64,000 bases of DNA from Paracoccus cavernae. Lineage in GTDB: Bacteria > Pseudomonadota > Alphaproteobacteria > Rhodobacterales > Rhodobacteraceae. The stretch covers positions 694,501 to 758,500 of the forward strand of contig JAUFRC010000001.1 of NCBI GenBank assembly GCA_030410095.1, given 5' to 3'. Shown here one piece after another: positions 10,146-20,345 of the stretch; positions within the stretch are counted from its first letter, which is position 1; the number at the start of each line of letters is the position of its first letter. A program made the position numbers and the translations under genes. The notes under the pieces are model-generated. The model was not told where the DNA came from and did no database searches. It saw nothing but the letters and a program-made list of their open reading frames with translations.

Positions 10146-10173
10146 GAGGGCGCGGTCGCAAGATCGCGCCCTC
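10146..10173 (+). promoter_or_regulatory. dctP-dctQ intercistronic hairpin with a GCAA loop
   Basis: A 12-bp stem (one G.T wobble), GAGGGCGCGGTC / GATCGCGCCCTC, capped by a GNRA tetraloop GCAA. It is likely an mRNA stabiliser or attenuator that raises dctP relative to dctQM. No T-tract follows. Confidence 0.6.
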
Positions 10174-10200
10174 GGCTTTCGCCCAGAACGGAGAATTTCA

Positions 10201-10707
10201 ATGTCCAAGCTTTGGCGCGCCTATATCGCCGCTATCGAGGCCTTTTGCTTCGCGGGGATCGGCGCGATTTTGGTGATCGGGACCATGCAGGTGGTCTGGC
10301 GCTATGTCTTCAACAGCTCGCTTTTCTGGTCGGAAGAGGCGATGCGCTATCTGATGATCTGGATCGTGATGGCGGGTGCGGGGATCAGCTATTCGCGCGG
10401 CCAGTTTCTGGGCATGCGCCTTGCGGTCGACCGTCTGCCGGCCGGTCTGCGCCGTCTGTTCGATCTGGTCGGTGCGGCGCTGATGCTCGTGTTTCTGGCG
10501 GTTCTGCTGTGGTTCGGCACGAAATTCGCCTGGATGACGCGGTTCCAGACCGCGACTGCTTTGGGCATTTCCATGTTCTGGGTCCATATCGCGATCACGC
10601 TGGGCGCGGCACTGCTCGCGCTGCATGTCGCGCTCAACGAGATTTTCGGCGTCGCGCGCGAAACCACGACCGATCACCACCATGATGACGCAGGAGAGGC
10701 CGCATGA
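10201..10707 (+). CDS. dctQ: TRAP transporter small permease (DctQ family)
   Basis: 168 aa with four membrane helices (about residues 13-33, 48-66, 89-110, 128-150). The family motif is 'VVWRYVFNSSLFWSEEAMRYLMIW'-like around residues 32-55. It ends in a histidine/aspartate-rich tail. Intact. Its stop overlaps the dctM start (ATGA at 10704), so the two are coupled. Confidence 0.9.
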   Translation: MSKLWRAYIAAIEAFCFAGIGAILVIGTMQVVWRYVFNSSLFWSEEAMRYLMIWIVMAGAGISYSRGQFLGMRLAVDRLPAGLRRLFDLVGAALMLVFLAVLLWFGTKFAWMTRFQTATALGISMFWVHIAITLGAALLALHVALNEIFGVARETTTDHHHDDAGEAA

Positions 10708-11987
10708 TCTGGCTCGGCTCTGTTTTTCTTTTCACCCTCGTCATCGGCATGCCGGTGGCTTTCGTGCTGGGCATCAGCGCTCTGGGCTATTTCTACTTCA
10801 CCGGACAGACGCAGTTCCTGATCGTTCTGCCGCAGCGCATGCTGGCGGGGATGGATATGTTCGTCCTGCTCGCGATCCCGCTTTTCGTGCTGGCGGGCTC
10901 GATCATGGATGTGGGCGGGCTGACCCGCCGCCTGATCGGTTTCGCCAATTCCATCGTCGGACGCTTTCGCGGCGGCTTGTCGCTGACGGCGGTCTGGGGC
11001 TGCTTCCTTTTCGGTGGCGTCAGCGGATCGGCTGCGGCGGATGCGGCGGCGATCGGGACCGTCATGGTCCCCGACATGAAACGTCAGGGCTATGACGTCG
11101 ATTATTCGGCCGGCCTGATCGCGGTGTCGTCCCTGATGGCGCCGCTGGTGCCGCCCTCGATCGCGATGATCATCTATGGCGCGCTGTCGGGCACTTCGAT
11201 CTCGCAACTGCTGATCGCGGGGCTGGCACCGGGCTTCCTGCTCGCGATCCTTCTGTCGATCTATGCCGTCTGGGTCGCGCATCGGCGCGGCTATCCCAAG
11301 GCCGCAAAGCAGAGCCTGGGCGAAATCGCGCAGGGCTTCTGGAAGGCCATTCCGGTCATGCTTTTGCCGATCATCATCGTGGTGGGCATCCGCGGCGGCA
11401 TCTTTACCGCGACCGAGGCGGCTGCCGTCGCCGCGATCTATGCGCTTTTCATCGCGACTTTCGTCTACCGCGCCATGAGCTGGCGTTTCCTCAAAGAGGC
11501 CTTCATCTCGACGGCGATCATCACCTCGGCGATCTATTTCCTCGTCGCGGTGGCCAATGTCGCGGGCTTCATCTTCGCGATCGAGCAATTGCCGCAAAAG
11601 GCCGTGGCACTGCTGACCGGCATTTCCGACAACAAATACGTCATCTTGCTGATGGTGAACCTGATCCTGCTGTTTCTGGGGATGTTCCTCGACACGATCG
11701 GGGTCCTGATCCTGACGGTGCCCGCGCTGATGGCGATCGGCAGCATGCTCGGTCTTGATCCGGTGCATCTGGGCGTGATGGTGGTCTTCAACGTGCTGGT
11801 GGGCTTCGTGACGCCGCCGGTGGGGCTGTGCCTGTTCGTCATCGCCGGTGTCACCGGCCGCCCGATGGAGAAGATCGCCTATCGCGCCTTGCCGATGATC
11901 GGGATCGCGCTGATCGTGCTGGCGCTGATAACCGTCTTCCCGCAGATCTCGCTGTTTCTGCCGCGCGTTCTGGGGGCAGGGGCATGA
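10704..11987 (+). CDS. dctM: TRAP transporter large permease (DctM family)
   Basis: 427 aa, intact, with about 12 membrane helices. Family signatures: 'FVLLAIPLFVLAGSIMD', 'GSAAADAAAIGTVMVPDM', 'MAPLVPPSIAMIIYG' and, near the end, 'GFVTPPVGLCLFVIAGV'. With DctP and DctQ it forms a Na+-coupled importer, normally for organic acids. Its stop overlaps the next gene (ATGA at 11984). Confidence 0.92.
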   Translation: MIWLGSVFLFTLVIGMPVAFVLGISALGYFYFTGQTQFLIVLPQRMLAGMDMFVLLAIPLFVLAGSIMDVGGLTRRLIGFANSIVGRFRGGLSLTAVWGCFLFGGVSGSAAADAAAIGTVMVPDMKRQGYDVDYSAGLIAVSSLMAPLVPPSIAMIIYGALSGTSISQLLIAGLAPGFLLAILLSIYAVWVAHRRGYPKAAKQSLGEIAQGFWKAIPVMLLPIIIVVGIRGGIFTATEAAAVAAIYALFIATFVYRAMSWRFLKEAFISTAIITSAIYFLVAVANVAGFIFAIEQLPQKAVALLTGISDNKYVILLMVNLILLFLGMFLDTIGVLILTVPALMAIGSMLGLDPVHLGVMVVFNVLVGFVTPPVGLCLFVIAGVTGRPMEKIAYRALPMIGIALIVLALITVFPQISLFLPRVLGAGA

Positions 11988-13043
11988 GCCGGCTTGCGGT
12001 CACGATCGGCGGGGTTCGTCTCAAGAACCCCGTGATTGCGGCCTCGGGCGAGCATCTGATCGATGATGCGGGGATCTTGTCGGCGATCAGGGCGGGCGCA
12101 GGCGCGGTGGTGATGAAATCCGCCAATGAATCGGCCCCCGCGCAGCGCCAGCTTTTGCAGGCCGAATATGCCGCGCTCGATCACCGCTGGAACCGGCTGG
12201 ACTGGTCCGGGGATACGGCGGCGGATGCCACGCTTCTGACCCGTTCGGGGCTGAGCCCTTTGGGCTTCGACGATTGGCTGGCGCAGGCCGTGCGGATGGA
12301 CCTTGAGGCGCGCAAACACGATTGCCTTCTGGTCGGATCGGTCGTCATGGCGGGGATCGAGGGCGCGGTAGAGCGTGCCCGCGCGCTCGAGGCCGCGGGT
12401 ATCCGCGTGTTCGAGTTCAACATCGGCACCCCTATGCGAGCCAGGCCGCCAAGGGCGCGGTTTCGACCGAGCTCTCGCCCGAGCGCGTCGCGGATCTGGT
12501 CGGCCGCATCACCGCCGCGGTCGATATCCCCGTCTGGGTCAAGCTGTCGGGCCAGAGCGAACGCGTGAGCGATCTCGTTGCCGCAGCCCTTGGCGCAGGC
12601 GCGCAATCGGCGGTGATCGCCGGCCGCGCCCTGGGCCTTGTGCCCGATCTCGACACGATGGAGCCGGTTCTGGGCACAAGCTGCGGTATCGGCGGCTACT
12701 GGAACCTGCCGCTCACCTGTCATTGGCTCGCGATGACGCGGGCGCGGCTGGGGCGGGGCCCGCGCTGATCGGGATCAACGGCGCGACCGACGGCCATGAT
12801 GTCGCGCGGATGATGCTGGCGGGGGCGAGCGCCGTGGGCCTGTCCTCCGCCGTGATGTTGCGCGGCTGGGGCGTTCTGTCCGAGGCCGTCGCAACCCTTG
12901 ACGCCTATCTCGCGCAGAAGGGGCTGAGCGCTGCCGATCTGGTTGGCCGCGCCGCCGACAGCCGCCGCAATTTTGCCGACATGCCGGTCCTCGATCAGGT
13001 CTGGCGCAACCATATTCCCGCGCCTCTTGCGCGGCTCGATTGA
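11984..13043 (+). CDS. dihydroorotate dehydrogenase-like flavoprotein
   Basis: TIM-barrel FMN enzyme of the DHOD/dihydropyrimidine dehydrogenase superfamily, about 353 aa. It starts 'LAVTIGGVRLKNPVIAASGE', which is diagnostic of PreA/class-1 DHOD proteins. It also shows 'GAGAVVMKSANES' and 'DIPVWVKLSGQSERVSDLV', with an FMN-phosphate-binding region near 'MLAGASAVGLSSAVM'. Two frame changes, near 12434 (missing C) and near 12730. It is coupled to dctM. Since the operon has no pyrimidine genes, it probably reduces or oxidises a ring of the imported compound; the substrate is unknown. Confidence 0.75.
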
Positions 13044-13055
13044 AGGAGCAAACCC

Positions 13056-13984
13056 ATGACTTCCGAGACCACGATTTCCGAGACCACCACTGCCCGCGAC
13101 GCCCAGATCGACGCGCTGATGCAGGGGCGGTCGATCTTCATGTCCATAGCGGCCCCTCGCTGCATCCGCGCAAACTAGATCACGTTGCCGCATTGCGCGA
13201 AGCCGACGAGGCAGGCATGCGCGCCGTCCTGCTCAAGGACCACTATTACCCGACCATGCCGATCGCCACGCTGATCAACGAGAACATGGGCTTCAAGGCC
13301 CGCGCCATCGGCTCGATCGTGCTGAACAATCCGCTTGGCGGGCTGAACCCCTCGGCGGTGGATTACGCGCTCAAACAGGGCGCGCGCGTCGTCTGGATGG
13401 CGACCGCCCATGCCAAGAACCACATGGATCACGAGGCTGACAAGCCCGGATTCAAATTCCCGCAGAACTCCAAGAAAACCGTGGCGCCGATCCCGCTGAC
13501 CCTGACCGATGACAAAGGACTGGTCCGCGACGAGGTCAAGCACATCCTCGATCTGATCGCCGAGGCCGATGCCGTCGTCTCGGGCGGGCATCACCATGTC
13601 AGCGAGCTTTTCCCCTTCTACGAAGAGGCCAAGGCGCGCGGCGTGAAGCGGCTGTTTCTCAACCACCCGACCTATGTCAACGATTGCAGCCTCGATCAGG
13701 TCGCCGAACTCGCGGCGATGGGCGTCAAGATGGAGCATTCCGTCTGCATGTTCATCCCCTCGACCTTCCAGATTTTCGATGCCGCGCATTTGCGTGCGGT
13801 CGTCGATGCGGCAGGTGTCGAGAACAGCTTCTTCGGGACCGATCTCGGCCAGATGAAAAATCCCAATCCCGTCGAAGGTATGCGCCAGATCATCGCCATG
13901 CTGATGGATGCGGGCTATTCGGACGGTGAAATCCGCCAGATGACCACGACCATCGCCGCCGATCTGGTGGGGCTCGAGGCATGA
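13056..13984 (+). CDS. DUF6282 metal-dependent hydrolase-like protein
   Basis: About 310 aa. It matches the DUF6282 family: 'VDLHVHSGPSLHPRKLDHVA' with an HxH metal pair, 'GMRAVLLKDHYYPT', 'IVLNNPLGGLNPSAVDYAL', 'ARVVWMATAHAKNH' and 'GGHHHVSE', which gives further metal ligands. The real start is ATG 13056 behind AAGGAG; a missing G near 13128 puts the N-terminus in another frame. The fold suggests a hydrolase or lactonase of the amidohydrolase/PHP type. No activity is established that I know of. The stop overlaps the aldolase start (ATGA). Confidence 0.8.
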
Positions 13985-14727
13985 GCCTGCGCGACAAGAT
14001 CCGGGCGGGCGAGCTGGTCGTCGGCACCTTCGTCAAGACGCCCGCGCCCCATGTGATCGAGATCCTCGGTCACGCGGGGCTCGATTTCGCGGTTCCCGAT
14101 CAGGAGCATGCGCCGCTTGATCTCGGCGCGATGGACCAGCTCGCGCTGGCCTCGCGCGCGGCGGGCCTTCCTTTGGTCGCGCGGTGCTGGGGCCAGTCTG
14201 CGGCGCGGATCTCGCCGCTGATGGATCTGGGCTGTGCAGGCGTGATGGTGCCCCATGTCATGGATGGCGCCACCGCGAAAAGCGTGGTCGAGGCGGTGAA
14301 ATTCGCGCCGCGCAAACGCGGCCTCTCGCCTTCGCCGCGTGCGGGCAATTACGGCACGATGACCGCGCCGGCCTATATCGCGGCCTCGGATGCGCAAAGC
14401 GTCGTCATGGTCCAGATCGAGGATGTCGAGGCGCTGGCCCATCTCGACGAGATCGCGGCCACGCCCGATGTGGATGTGCTGTTCGTTGGCCCCGCCGATC
14501 TGTCGCAATCGCTGGGCTGCGGCTTTCCATCGGCAGAGCTGGACGCCGCGATCATGCAGGTCGTGGGTGCTGCCAAAGGCGCAGGTATCGCGGCGGGGCT
14601 TTTCGTCGGCGACGAGGCCCAGATCAAAGGCTGGCAGGACAAAGGCGTCAGCGTTTTCGTTTGCGGCTCGGATCAGGGCCTTTTGCTCAAAGGGGCGCGC
14701 CGGATCATGGCGGCCCTGCGCGATTGA
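13981..14727 (+). CDS. HpcH/HpaI-family class II aldolase
   Basis: 248 aa, intact. HpcH/HpaI aldolase/citrate lyase beta fold: 'VVGTFVKTPAPHVIEILGHAGLDFAVPDQEHAPLD' at the start (E/D metal and substrate region), 'GVMVPHV', 'MVQIEDVEAL' (metal-binding Glu) and 'DVLFVGPADLSQSLG' (metal Asp and oxyanion region). It cleaves or forms 2-keto-3-deoxy-type acids. In this operon it likely performs the final C-C cleavage to pyruvate or a similar product. Confidence 0.88.
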   Translation: MSLRDKIRAGELVVGTFVKTPAPHVIEILGHAGLDFAVPDQEHAPLDLGAMDQLALASRAAGLPLVARCWGQSAARISPLMDLGCAGVMVPHVMDGATAKSVVEAVKFAPRKRGLSPSPRAGNYGTMTAPAYIAASDAQSVVMVQIEDVEALAHLDEIAATPDVDVLFVGPADLSQSLGCGFPSAELDAAIMQVVGAAKGAGIAAGLFVGDEAQIKGWQDKGVSVFVCGSDQGLLLKGARRIMAALRD

Positions 14728-14753
14728 TCGCGCCAAACCGGATTGGACCAGAG

Positions 14754-15650
14754 ATGTATAAAGACAAAGACCCCCGCGCAGCCCTTTTGCGGCCGCCACG
14801 AAACCGCCGCAAACCGGCCTGATCGCGGTCGAGCAGGTCGCCGAATTCCATAAAACCGCGCCGCAGATCGCGCAGGACGGGCGCAAGGAATGGCTGCAGC
14901 GCGGCTGCAACTTCGTCCTCGTCTATGGCGAGGCCGAGGCGGGCGCGAGCTTCGTGCGGCACGGGCAGGAGGACGAATATGTCGTGATCCTGCCCGATGG
15001 CCCGGCCTGGATCGAGGCCAATGGCGCGGTGCAGGATGTCGCGGGCAATTCCATTGTTTTCGTTCCGCCGGGCGAAAGCCGCGTGATCTTGCCCGAGGGC
15101 GGCACGATCGTGCGCCTGTTCACCGCCAAAGCCGCCGATCTTCTGGCGCTTTGCCCCAATCGCGCCGCCTATGACGCGGGCCGGAGCCATATTCCGCCTT
15201 TCGCGACATGGCCCGCCCCGAGGGCGGCTACCAGATCCGCGCCTATAGTCTTGATGTCGCGCCGCAAGAGGGCCGTTTCGGCCGCATCTTCCGCTGCACG
15301 ACCTTCATGGTGAACTTCCTTGACGTTTCGAACGGGCCGCGCGATCCCAAAAGCTCTCGCCCCATCACCACGACGATTTCGAGCAATGCTCGCTGGCGCT
15401 TGCGGGCAGCTTCACCCACCATCTGCGCTGGCCTTGGACGGTCGACCGCAACGACTGGCAGCGCGACCAGCATCTCGACATGGGCTCGCCTTCGTCGCTG
15501 GTGATCCCTCCGCCGGTCATCCACACGACCGAGGCGAGCGGCGCGGGCGCCAATGCGCTGGTCGATATCTTCTGCCCGCCGCGCATGGATTTCTCGCTGC
15601 AGGAAGGCTGGGTCCTGAACGCGGCCGATTACCCCATGCCCGAAGCATAA
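14754..15650 (+). CDS. bicupin-like protein of the TRAP operon
   Basis: About 298 aa after frame repair. The first cupin half shows '[28 protein letters not shown]' and '[20 protein letters not shown]'. The second half shows '[25 protein letters not shown]' (metal-type HxHxxxE-like) and '[14 protein letters not shown]'. Three frame changes, near 14788, 15200 and 15352. It may be an isomerase or oxygenase acting in the same pathway; exact chemistry unknown. Confidence 0.65.
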
Positions 15651-15653
15651 GCA

Positions 15654-15672
15654 GGCGCCGGGCTCCGGCGCC
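15654..15672 (+). terminator. hairpin at the end of the TRAP operon
   Basis: Perfect GGCGCCGG-GCT-CCGGCGCC four bases after the cupin stop. It marks a plausible operon end; no clear U-tract. Confidence 0.5.
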
Positions 15673-15892
15673 GCGGCGGTTGAAAAGAGACGGTAGAATT
15701 GAGGCGGGCATGGCGCGAAGCCGTGCCCGTTTCTCTCTTGCCGGCAGCCCGCATGAGGGTTGCGCATTTCCGGTTGCATGGCAGGTGAAATCCGCCTCTC
15801 ATGGCACAAAGCCGAAGGGACGGGCCGGTCTGCGGCCCTTGTTGCGGGCCGTCCCGCATTCCTTGGTGCGGCGCGATTTCAACGAAAGAGGC

Positions 15893-16896
15893 ATGGCCAT
15901 GACGATCGACAAAGGCTTTCCGGCGCTTGTGATCCGCGAGGCGGGGGCAAACGGCAGGCGGGGCTCGAGACCCTGACCCGCGCCGATCTTCCCGCGAACG
16001 ACGTTCTGGTCGAGATCAGCCATTCGAGCCTCAACTACAAGGATGGTCTGGCGATTGCGGGGACGATCCCCATCGCCCGCCGCCTGCCGATGGTGGCGGG
16101 GATCGATCTGGCGGGCGTGGTCGTGGAATCCGGTGTCGCGGGCTGGAAGGCGGGCGATCAGGTTCTGGTCAACGGCTGGGGCCTGTCCGAGACCGAATGG
16201 GGCGGCTATTCGCGCTATCAAAGCATCAAGGCCGCCCATCTGACGCGGCTTCCCGCGGGCTTTTCGCCGGCCGAAGCGATGGCGATCGGGACCGCCGGCT
16301 ATACGGCGGCGCTTTGCGCGATCGCGCTCGAGGATTGGGGCAAGATCACGCCGGGCGAGGGTGAGGTTCTGGTCACGGGGGCAGCGGGTGGGGTCGGGAC
16401 CGTCGCCATCGCGCTGCTGGCGCGACGCGGATACCGCGTCATTGCCGCAACCGGCCGCGAGAGCCAGCACGGATTTCTCGAAAGCCTCGGGGCCAAGGGC
16501 TTTGTCGCGCGCGCCGATCTGGCCGAAGCCGGACGCCCGCTTCAGGCAGAGCGTTGGTCGGGCGCGCTCGATGCGGTCGGCAGCCATACCTTGGCCAATG
16601 TGCTTGCCCAGACGGTTTACGGCGGCGCGGTTGCAGCCTGCGGTCTGGCGCAGGGCATGGATCTGCCGTCGAGCGTGATGCCGTTCATCCTGCGCGGGCT
16701 CGCGCTTTTGGGCGTGGATTCGGTCATGGCCCCGCAAGCAAAACGCGACAGGGCCTGGGATTATCTCGACCGCCATCTTGACCGCGGTCTTTTGGCCGCG
16801 CTGACCACGACCGCGCCGCTTGCCGATGTGCCGAAACTGGCCGAAGCGATCCTGAAGGGCGAGACGCGCGGGCGCTATGTGATCGAGATCGGCTAG
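15893..16896 (+). CDS. acuI: acrylyl-CoA reductase-like MDR oxidoreductase (AcuI/YhdH)
   Basis: About 334 aa zinc-free medium-chain reductase of the YhdH/AcuI family: 'SSLNYKDGLAIAGTIPI', 'VAGIDLAGVV', 'NGWGLSETEWGGYSRYQSIKA', the NADPH Rossmann motif 'VTGAAGGVGTVAIALLA', and 'LLGVDSVMAPQAKRDRAW'. AcuI reduces acryloyl-CoA to propionyl-CoA (DMSP and 3-hydroxypropionate metabolism in Rhodobacterales). There are two possible starts, ATG 15893 and 15899. One frame change near 15955 restores 'GANGQAGLETL'. No DMSP lyase is present here, so the physiological role is open. Confidence 0.85.
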
Positions 16897-18321
16897 ATCG
16901 CCCCTGATACGAGGCCCGCGCGGGGATCAGGATAGCCCGCCGTGCCCGCCTGTTCCGAGGCCTGCGCCGCGTCGAGGCGCCTCCGGATCAGATGCAGCGC
17001 GCGTTCCAGCGCCTCGAGGGGAGGCGCGCCGATGCTGATGCGCAGGCCGGAGTAGGCGTCCTCGGGGTCGCTCGTGAAACGCTCGGGCGCGGGCAGGATC
17101 ACGCCGTCGCCCGCCAAAGCCCGCACCAGCGCCGATGCCTCGGGCAATGGCATCGCAAGCCAGAGATGAAAGCCGCGCGCCGCGCTGAAAATCCGTGCTT
17201 CGGGCAGGATCGCGCGGACCAGATCGTTGCGCCGGACCGCTTCCTGCCGGATCGAAGTGGCAATGGCGGGGGCGGTGCCGTCGGCCAGCCATTCCTCCAT
17301 CATCAGGCTGGTTACGGGCGAGGCCATCGACGAGGTCGCCTGAATGATCGCGACGGCACGGGGACCAAAGCGGCGGGCGGGGCGATCACCCCCATGAAAA
17401 GGCCGGGGCTGAGGACCTTCGACAACCCGCTGACATAGACCACCCGCTCTGGCGCCAGCATGGCCAGCGGCGGCATGTCGGGGGCGCGAAGATCGAATAA
17501 ACGTCGTCCTCGATGACGGTGATGTCATGGGCGCGGCACAGGCGCGCGATTTCGAGACGGCGGTCGAGCCCCATCGTCGCGCCGGTCGGGTTCTGAAGTG
17601 TGGGCGTGACGTAAAGCACCGGCGCAGGCTCCGCCGCGCGCTGCGCCGTTAACGCTTGCTCGAGCGCTTGCGGCAGGAGGCCTTGCGCGTCGCAGGCAAG
17701 CCCTTCGAGCGGATGGAGACCCTGCCGCGCCAGAGAAATCGCGCCGGGGTAGGAGTGGCGCTCGGTCAGAACGCGCGTGCCGGACGGCGCGACCAGCGCG
17801 AAGGCCACCGAGAGCGCATGTTGCGCGCCATTGCACAAAAGCACCTGTTCGGCAGCGATCTCCAGCCGCTGGAGGCCAAGCCATTGCGCCATCTGTGCCC
17901 TTTGCCTCGGGCTGCCGATCCCCGTCGTATAGGCCCCGAAGGATCCCGCATCGAGCCGTTTGGCCAGCTTCGACAGCGTTGCCGCCAACAGGCGGTCGCT
18001 GAGCATCTGGGGCGGGGTGTTGATGCTCAGATCCACGCGGTTCTGCGGGAGGGGCGTGGTGCCCGCGACGAACATGCCCCGACCGCGAACGGCATGGACC
18101 AGACCGCGCCGCTCGAGCGCGGCATAGGCTTTCGTGACCGTGCCGAGCCCGATTCCGAGCTGATAAGCCAGCTCGCGATGCGGCGGAAGGCGCGCGCCGG
18201 TCGGGACGGCGCCGCTCGTGATATCCTCGGCCAAAGCGGCGACCAGACGCTCGAGCGGGCGCTTGCCGCCATCGGCGGGGGCGTCGCCGAGCCGCGGCGT
18301 CCAGGGAGAGGCGAGGTGCAT
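16893..18321 (-). CDS. MocR-type regulator (GntR HTH plus aminotransferase domain)
   Basis: About 475 aa fusion. N-terminal GntR winged HTH: 'LAEDITSGAVPTGARLPPHRELAYQLGIGLGTVTKAYAALE'-like, residues about 25-75. C-terminal fold-type I aminotransferase domain: 'CNGAQHALSVAFAL', 'TPTLQNPTGATM', and the PLP lysine in 'VSGLSKVLSPGLFMG'. Two frame changes, near 17480 and 17365. Start chosen at ATG 18321 (MHLAS); a GTG at 18351 is possible but would lie in the repeat region. It diverges from a LysE exporter, its likely target. Its stop overlaps that of acuI. Confidence 0.85.
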
Positions 18322-18340
18322 GTCCTGTCCTGCCGTTCGG

Positions 18341-18384
18341 AAAAGTGTCACGGTACACTATAAGGTATTTTCAAAAAGTGTCAC
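18341..18384. promoter_or_regulatory. two AAAAGTGTCAC direct repeats, candidate MocR operator
   Basis: Two identical copies of AAAAGTGTCAC at 18341-18351 and 18374-18384, 33 bp apart (about three helical turns). The first also forms an inverted repeat AGTGT-N6-ACACT. They lie between the MocR gene and the LysE gene. Same-face direct repeats are typical of MocR regulators. Confidence 0.6.
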
Positions 18385-18441
18385 AGATTTCATCTTCAGC
18401 GCAATCCGCCTTCGCTTGCGGTTGCCGCTCAGGATAGTGCC

Positions 18442-19044
18442 ATGCCCTCCGATCTGTTTCTGGCGTTCGTCGCCTATGCTTTCGTCACTTCGATCACGCC
18501 CGGTCCGAACAACACGCTGCTGCTCGCCTCGGGGGCGACCTACGGGTTTCGTCGTACGGTGCCGATGATCCTCGGGGTGACTTTGGGCTTTTCCTTCATG
18601 GTGCTGGCGGTGGGATTGGGGCTCGGCGGGGTCTTTCTGGCCTCGCCCATGCTCCACGAGATCATCCGTGTGACCGGCGCGGGCTATCTGGCCTATCTGG
18701 CGTGGAAAATGGCGTCAGCACCGGTCGAGGGGATCGACCGCACCGATGCGCGGCCCTTGGGTTTCGCGCGGATGGCGGCCTTCCAATGGGTCAATCCCAA
18801 GGCCTGGATCATGGCGGTCGGCGCGGTTGCGACCTATGCACCGCAAGAGCGGTTCATCGCGAATATCGCGCTGCTTGCGCTGGTCTATTTGATGGTCAAT
18901 GCGCCCTGCGTCACGCTTTGGGCGGGGTTCGGGACGATGCTGCGCGGGATTTTGGCCTCTCCGCTGCGCCAAAGGCTGTTCAATATCGTCATGGCGCTGA
19001 TGCTGCTCGGCTCGCTCTATCCGATCCTGACGGCGGTTGTCTGA
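18442..19044 (+). CDS. LysE/RhtB-family amino-acid exporter
   Basis: 200 aa, intact, six membrane helices, with the family signature 'ITPGPNNTLLLASGATYGF' in the first loop and 'MAAFQWVNPKAWIMAVGA' in the middle. It exports amino acids or small metabolites across the inner membrane. It diverges from the MocR-type regulator, which likely responds to PLP or the substrate amino acid. Confidence 0.88.
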   Translation: MPSDLFLAFVAYAFVTSITPGPNNTLLLASGATYGFRRTVPMILGVTLGFSFMVLAVGLGLGGVFLASPMLHEIIRVTGAGYLAYLAWKMASAPVEGIDRTDARPLGFARMAAFQWVNPKAWIMAVGAVATYAPQERFIANIALLALVYLMVNAPCVTLWAGFGTMLRGILASPLRQRLFNIVMALMLLGSLYPILTAVV

Positions 19045-19174
19045 GGCCGCAGGCCTGAGAGCCCGACCGCCGGCCACCTGCCGCGATCCCGCGAATTTGA
19101 CAGCAAGGGGCGGAGTGAGCGCTGGTCTTGGCCGCGCTACTCTGCTTCCATCATCGCAAGTCGCGGGAAGTCCA

Positions 19175-20270
19175 ATGACCAAATTCGAACCCCAGATCAT
19201 CAGCCCCGATGCGGCCGCAGAGGCGCCGCCCACCGAAAGAGATCCGCGCTGGCAAGCGGTCGTCGCGCGTGACCGCAACGCCGACGGGCAGTTCGTCTAT
19301 GCGGTCAGAACGACGGGTCTTTTGCCGCCCTTCCTGCCCCGCGCGATTGGCCAAGCCGCAAAATGTCGCGCTTTTCGACACGGTGGCACTGGCCGAAGCG
19401 GCGGGTTTTCGGCCCTGCCTGCGCTGCCATCCCAAGGGCCGTTCCCCGCCGAGGCCAATGCCGAGCTGATCGCCGAGGCCTGTCGCCTGATCGAGGCCGC
19501 CGAGGAACTTCCGACCCTCGACCGTCTCGCCGCCCGCATCGGGCTGAGCCCCTATCATTTCCACCGCCAGTTCAAAGCGGTCACCGGCCTGACCCCAAGG
19601 CTTGGGCCATGGCCCATCGCGCGCGCAAATTGCGTGCGGGTCTGGCGCAAGAGGGCGGCAGCGTGACCGGCGCGATCTACGAGGCGGGCTACGGCTCGGG
19701 CAGCCGCTTTTACGAACGCGGCGCGCAGACGCTCGGCATGACGCCCACGCGCTACCGCAGCGGCGGCAAAGGGCCGAGATCCGTTTTGCGGTCGGACAAA
19801 GCAGCCTTGGCGCGATTTTGGTGGCGCAAAGCGCGCAGGGCGTCTGCGCGATCACGCTCGGCGACGATCCCGAGGTGCTGATCCACGATCTCGAGGACCG
19901 TTTCCCCGATGCGACCCTGATCGGCGGCGATGACGGTTTCGAGGATTTGGTGGCCAAGGTGGTGGGGTTTGTCGAGGCACCGCGGATCGGCCTCGATCTG
20001 CCGCTCGATATCCGCGGAACCGCCTTTCAGGAGCGCGTCTGGCAGGCCCTGCGCGAGATCCCCGCCGGAGAGACGGCCTCTTATGCCGGTATCGCCCGCA
20101 AGATCGGCGCGCCGAAATCCGCGCGGGCGGTGGCGCAGGCCTGTGCGGCGAATGCGCTTGCCGTGGCCATTCCCTGCCACCGCGTGTTGCGCAATGACGG
20201 CGCGCTTTCGGGCTATCGCTGGGGGATCGAACGCAAACGCGCCTTGCTCGCATCCGAGGCACGGCGCTGA
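19175..20270 (+). CDS. ada: Ada: adaptive-response regulator and O6-methylguanine methyltransferase
   Basis: About 366 aa, three parts. N-terminal Ada zinc domain: '[22 protein letters not shown]' (split here), with methyl-acceptor cysteine in FCRPSCP and 'CLRCHPKG' as the second zinc pair. Then an AraC HTH: 'LAARIGLSPYHFHRQFKAVTGLTP'-like. Then a C-terminal methyltransferase: 'FQERVWQALREIPAGETASYAGIA' region and the active site 'AIPCHRVLRNDG'. Four frame changes, near 19318, 19438, 19592 and 19772. It repairs alkylated DNA and activates its own regulon. A strong terminator follows. Confidence 0.9.
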
Positions 20271-20297
20271 GGCGACAGGCACCGAGAAAGGAAAACC

Positions 20298-20327
20298 AAA
20301 CGGCCGGAGGGATGCTCCGGCCGTTTT
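20298..20327 (+). terminator. Rho-independent terminator after ada
   Basis: Perfect 12-bp stem AAACGGCCGGAG / CTCCGGCCGTTT, 5-base loop, then TTTTG. It lies between ada and the convergent AtuA-related gene and may serve both directions. Confidence 0.8.
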
Positions 20328-20345
20328 GCGTTCTGCGCGGCAGCC

